Positions 60,592 through 64,000 of a DNA stretch of 64,000 bases are shown one piece after another. The DNA lies in assembly GCA_026874595.1 (NCBI GenBank), contig CM049311.1, forward strand, positions 72,788,453 to 72,852,452, in the 5' to 3' direction. Numbering within the stretch: position 1 is the stretch's first letter; every line of letters starts with the position of its first letter. The position numbers and the translations under genes were made by a program. Origin of the DNA: Sipunculus nudus (lineage: Eukaryota > Annelida > Sipuncula > Golfingiida > Sipunculidae). The notes below the pieces were generated by a model. It did no database searches. It was not told the DNA's origin and saw nothing but the letters and a program-made list of their open reading frames with translations.

Positions 60592-61371
60592 CAAACTTAT
60601 ATGGCTGGTCAAAGTGTGGACACCCCCTATTTTTGTGAATATTTATTGGTAATAAATGTGGTCACGCCATATGTGACCATATTTTATAATATTATATATA
60701 TAATACAAACATATATGGCTGTTCAAATAAATGTGGTCACACCTTATTTTTGTCAATATTTATTTTAAAAATGTGGTCACACCATATGTGACCACATTCT
60801 AAAAATTATATATTTATTACTAACTTATATGGCTTGTCAAATAAAATGTGGTCACACCTAATTTTTGTTAATATTTATTGTAAAAAATGTGGTCACATTA
60901 TGTGACCACATTTTATGATATATTAAATATATATATATATATATAATACAAACTTATATGGCTTGTCACATTAAATGAGGTCACACCTTATTTTTGTTAA
61001 TAATTATTGGTAAAAAATGTGGGTACACCTTATGTAACACATTTTATAATATTCCATATATAATACAGACTTATATGGATGGTCAAATAAAATGAGGTCA
61101 CACCTTATTTTTGTCAATATTTATTGTGAAAAATGTGGTCACACTATATGTGACAAAATTTTATAATATTATATATATAATAGAAACTTATTAGGCTGGT
61201 CAATATTCTTTGGTGAAAAAAGTGGTCACACCATATGTGACCACAATTTATATAATTCTATATATAATACAAACATATGGCTGGTCACTAAAATGTGGTC
61301 ACAACCTATATATTTGGCAAAGTTTATTGTAAAAAATGTGGTCACACCATGTGACCACATTTTATAATATA

Positions 61372-61417
<46 letters not shown>

Positions 61418-62588
61418 CAAACTTATATGGCTTGTCAAATAAAATGCGGTCGCACCTTATTTTTGTTTATATTTATTGGTAAAAAATGTGGTCACACCTT
61501 ATGTGACCACATTTTATAAATTTCTATATATAATACAAACTTATATGGCTGGTCAAATAAAATGTGGTCACACCTTATTTTTGTCAATCTTTATTGTGAA
61601 AAATGTGGTCATCCCATATGTGACAACATTTTATAATATTATATATATAATACAAACTTATTAGGCTGGTCAAATAAAATGTGGTCACACCTTATTTTTG
61701 GCAATATTCTTTTGTGAAAAATTTGGTCACACCATATGTGACCACATTTATAATATTCTATATATAATACAAACTTATATGGCTGGTCAAATAAAATGTG
61801 GTCACAACTTATTTTTTTATTGGTAAAAGTATGGTATCTTGGTTTGAAAACAAATTTAGGATTAAATTTAGAAAAAAATAAGGGATATGATGATGTAAGA
61901 ATATATTTAAATGTGGTCACAACACCTTTTTTTACCATTTCTAACTACTATATGTGGCCACACAATTTATAAAAAAGAGATCACATCTTAATAATGTCAT
62001 TAATTATAACTAAAAAATGTTGTCACACTTAATAATTATTTTATTAAAAATAAGAATATTATTATATTAGTATAACAAAAAAATGTTGTAATATAATGCG
62101 GACGAACGTGTTTCTCCCGTGTCTCTCTTTATTTTAAGTGTATGACTTGTCACTTGACACTCGACATTTGTTTACGTTCTGGCGGCAGGGCGTCGTCACC
62201 TTGAACGTACATCAAGTGAAATGTGGATAAAAAGAGGTAAAAAATATAAACAAATATCGGTAATATTATATATTGACTGTAAATTTTATAAGACATCATC
62301 TAAATGTTTAACATGGTATATATATGTATATAACTGTGGATTCATGACGTCGGCTCAGAACGTCTTAATTTGACACGACGTCATTTTGGGTATTTTCGGC
62401 AAACTACCCTTTTTCGACAGTTTGTAACAAAATAAATATTTAAATAACATACAAAAATATGATATCATTAGATGCGCCGGATCGTCAACTTTATCATGCA
62501 AAAAAAAATTTAGTGAAATGTGGTCACACTTATTTGTGAGAGAGAGAAATATGGGTCCGTTATTTTGCACGATTTCCCAATTTACAGC
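59100..62588. mobile_element. 3.5-kb fold-back element with minisatellite core
   Basis: The left arm (59100-59815) and right arm (62085-62588) are inverted copies. Shared landmarks, in opposite order, are ATCGTGCAA(T/A)ATAACGGACC, GTGTGACCACATTTCACTAA, GCATGATAAAGTTGA, AACTGTCGAAAAAGGGTAGT, GACGTCATGAATCCACAGT, a GACGACG...GCCGCCA box, and CGGGAGAAACACG. The arms have diverged by substitutions and indels and the left one is longer. Between them is the ~120-bp tandem array. No transposase is encoded, so it would need a helper. Confidence 0.8.
59880..61830. repeat. ~120-bp minisatellite with built-in hairpin, about 17 copies
   Basis: Each monomer reads roughly ATGTGGTCACACCTTATTTT...TATTTATTGGTAAAAA, then ATGTGGTCACACCATATGTG plus ACCACATTTTATAATATT, an AT stretch, and AATACAAACTTATATGGCTG GTCAAATAAA. 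TGTGGTCACACCATATGTGACCACA is an inverted repeat able to form a stem. AT tracts inside monomers have expanded in several copies (for example 60303-60340, 60548-60590, 61377-61414). Confidence 0.9.
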
Positions 62589-62908
62589 TATATATACTTC
62601 AGATATAGATTGCAGAACACATATTAATTCTATACAGATAAAAAACAAATGTTAATGACTAGGTCTTAAATTGTGTCAAGTAGTACTTATCAAAAACTTA
62701 TATTTTATCACCTATATAAAAATAAACATAATAAATTTGCAATATGTAGAGCATGGGATTGACTGACTGAAGATGTGGCAAGGCCTGAAAATCTATTATG
62801 TAAAAAAAATTAAAAAAATACAAAATTCATCAATAGTACAAACAAATATGAAATTATGAGATTCATCTTGTTTATTGAACCTGCCTGTCAACTGAAAAAG
62901 GGGGGGGG

Positions 62909-62959
<51 letters not shown>

Positions 62960-63249
62960 GGGGTGGGGGGGGGGGAGTGACAGACTGAGAGGTTGCTTAC
63001 TTCAGGCAGCCTGACCTAGAATCAGCCAGCTGACTGAGTACCTTACATAACAAGCCCAGCAGGGGACATGGCCAACAGATCAGGTAAGCAGAGAGAACTG
63101 TACTGAATGACCTCCGGTGACCAAACTAGGCTGCTGGACAATTTATGTGAATACTATTAGAGCCCCTCCAAAATTCAATAACTAGCCTAGTTGTTTAGAT
63201 TTTTTTTAAATAAAGATATTAACATATTAAATGTGTTTGTGTGCATGCT
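62589..63249. other. Gene-free stretch with G and (GA)n runs
   Basis: (GA)n at 62913-62956 is bordered by G runs. No gene. A GCCAACAGATCAGGTAAGCA phrase at 63069 contains a donor-like CAGGTAAGC, but no exon can be framed. Confidence 0.5.
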
Positions 63250-63880
63250 GTGGAAATTAAATACACAATACTTCAAGAAAAAGGTGCCGTGGCCAACATT
63301 GGTCAAAATTTAAAGTAATGTTTTTATATTTTTGCTAATAACTTTAAAAAAATTGCAAAATTTTGATCAAATTTTGGGTATAAAATTGAACTAATTAAAT
63401 AAAGTTACATCCCTGCTAAAAACTCTCTTGCAACAGTTTTCATGTTAAGTGTGTAACTATATATTTCTGATTTTTTTCAAAGTGCATTTTGTTTGGTAAC
63501 TTCAAGTTTTTACACAATACTGATTTAATTTCTGGTATGTACATAGGAAATATAAAGAGGAAAAGGTATATTAAATATGACCAATTACAGAATAGTGGTT
63601 TTGACATTAGGCAGACTTGAACTGTAATAATGGCTTTTTAATGGAAAATTGAGGATTTTTTTTCTAAAAATCTCGATGGAACGAAGTCCTATAGAGCAAA
63701 TTGTTAGAATGGTAGGAAAGTTTGGGGACACCAAACGGTATGCCGAATTTTGAATTCGTACGTTTTCAAAACATGCCAGTTTAGCCGACGGACAGACAAC
63801 AGGACGGACGGCCGGCCGGACGGACAGCCGACGGACACAATACCATGACTTTTAGTCAGCGGTGCTCAAATTCATAACAC
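63250..63880. repeat. Dispersed repeat fragment
   Basis: GGTGCCGTGGCCAACATTGG with TCAAAATTTAAAGTAATG resembles the motif beside X copies 2 and 3 (47391-47440). The stretch ends in a GGACGGACGGCCGGCCGGAC run of GGAC repeats (63787-63837). No ORF. Confidence 0.5.
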
Positions 63881-64000
63881 TACTGGGATTGGACTGGTTC
63901 ACTCTGACGTTTTGTAAAAAAAAAATGGATGCTGTTTCAAAATCAGTCGGTAATTTATATTCTTCCCCTGTAATATAATTGAGATTTTAATGTAAGAGTG

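Noticed and set aside
60275-61664. Several 60-100-codon ORFs around 60-62 kb
   Set aside because: They are read-throughs of the ~120-bp minisatellite and AT runs.

Overview
The window looks like accessory DNA from an animal nuclear genome, most likely a marine invertebrate and plausibly a bivalve mollusc. It is AT-rich and full of microsatellites and G/C homopolymer runs. It also carries non-autonomous elements built around tandem-repeat cores and several fold-back elements. There is no operon structure and there are no bacterial ribosome-binding sites. I found no rRNA, tRNA, CRISPR array or reverse transcriptase. The bivalve assignment is inference from repeat style (elements with minisatellite cores such as 'pearl' and HINE are known there), not a database match.

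Only three protein-coding genes can be supported, and they belong to one family. They lie at 1605-1970 (+, 121 aa), 25183-25524 (-, 113 aa) and 54869-55195 (-, 108 aa). All three are small uninterrupted ORFs whose whole length is one compact domain of the GIY-YIG superfamily, T5orf172/MUG113 type. Each has a Y-x-Y/M strand, a K-I/V-G strand, a helix with R-L, an A/G-E-R/S...A-Q helix, a W-Y/F motif and a C-terminal helical tail. The putative catalytic Tyr, Arg and Glu are kept in all three although overall identity is low. Net charge drifts from about +33 (first) through about +20 (second) to about +2 (third). This dispersed cluster is the best candidate for an undescribed system; its function is unknown.

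Layout. 0.4-2 kb: a promoter with TATA box for the first gene, preceded by a diverged second copy of the same promoter. 2-25 kb: no genes, only minisatellites and copies of two element families (A, with a ~300-bp core; B, with a ~280-bp core and palindromic end). 25-52 kb: a region built by repeated segmental duplication. The 5' flank of the second gene (block X) recurs at 39 and 47 kb without the coding sequence. Blocks Y and Z recur three times in the same order. Block V occurs twice. Inside the first repeat, a 2,515-bp unit is tandemly triplicated (26637-34182). 48.5-50.8 kb: a fold-back element carrying a nested B element. 53.9 kb: a SINE-like insertion with a perfect 16-bp target duplication. 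54.9 kb: the third gene. 59.1-62.6 kb: a 3.5-kb element with long inverted ends around about 17 copies of a ~120-bp hairpin-bearing minisatellite.

How the genes might work together: they may be paralogous DNA-binding or nuclease-fold proteins. CRE-like TGACGT sites near two of the three starts and candidate splice donors exactly 5 nt after two of the three stop codons suggest a shared ancestral gene structure. No partner genes are visible.
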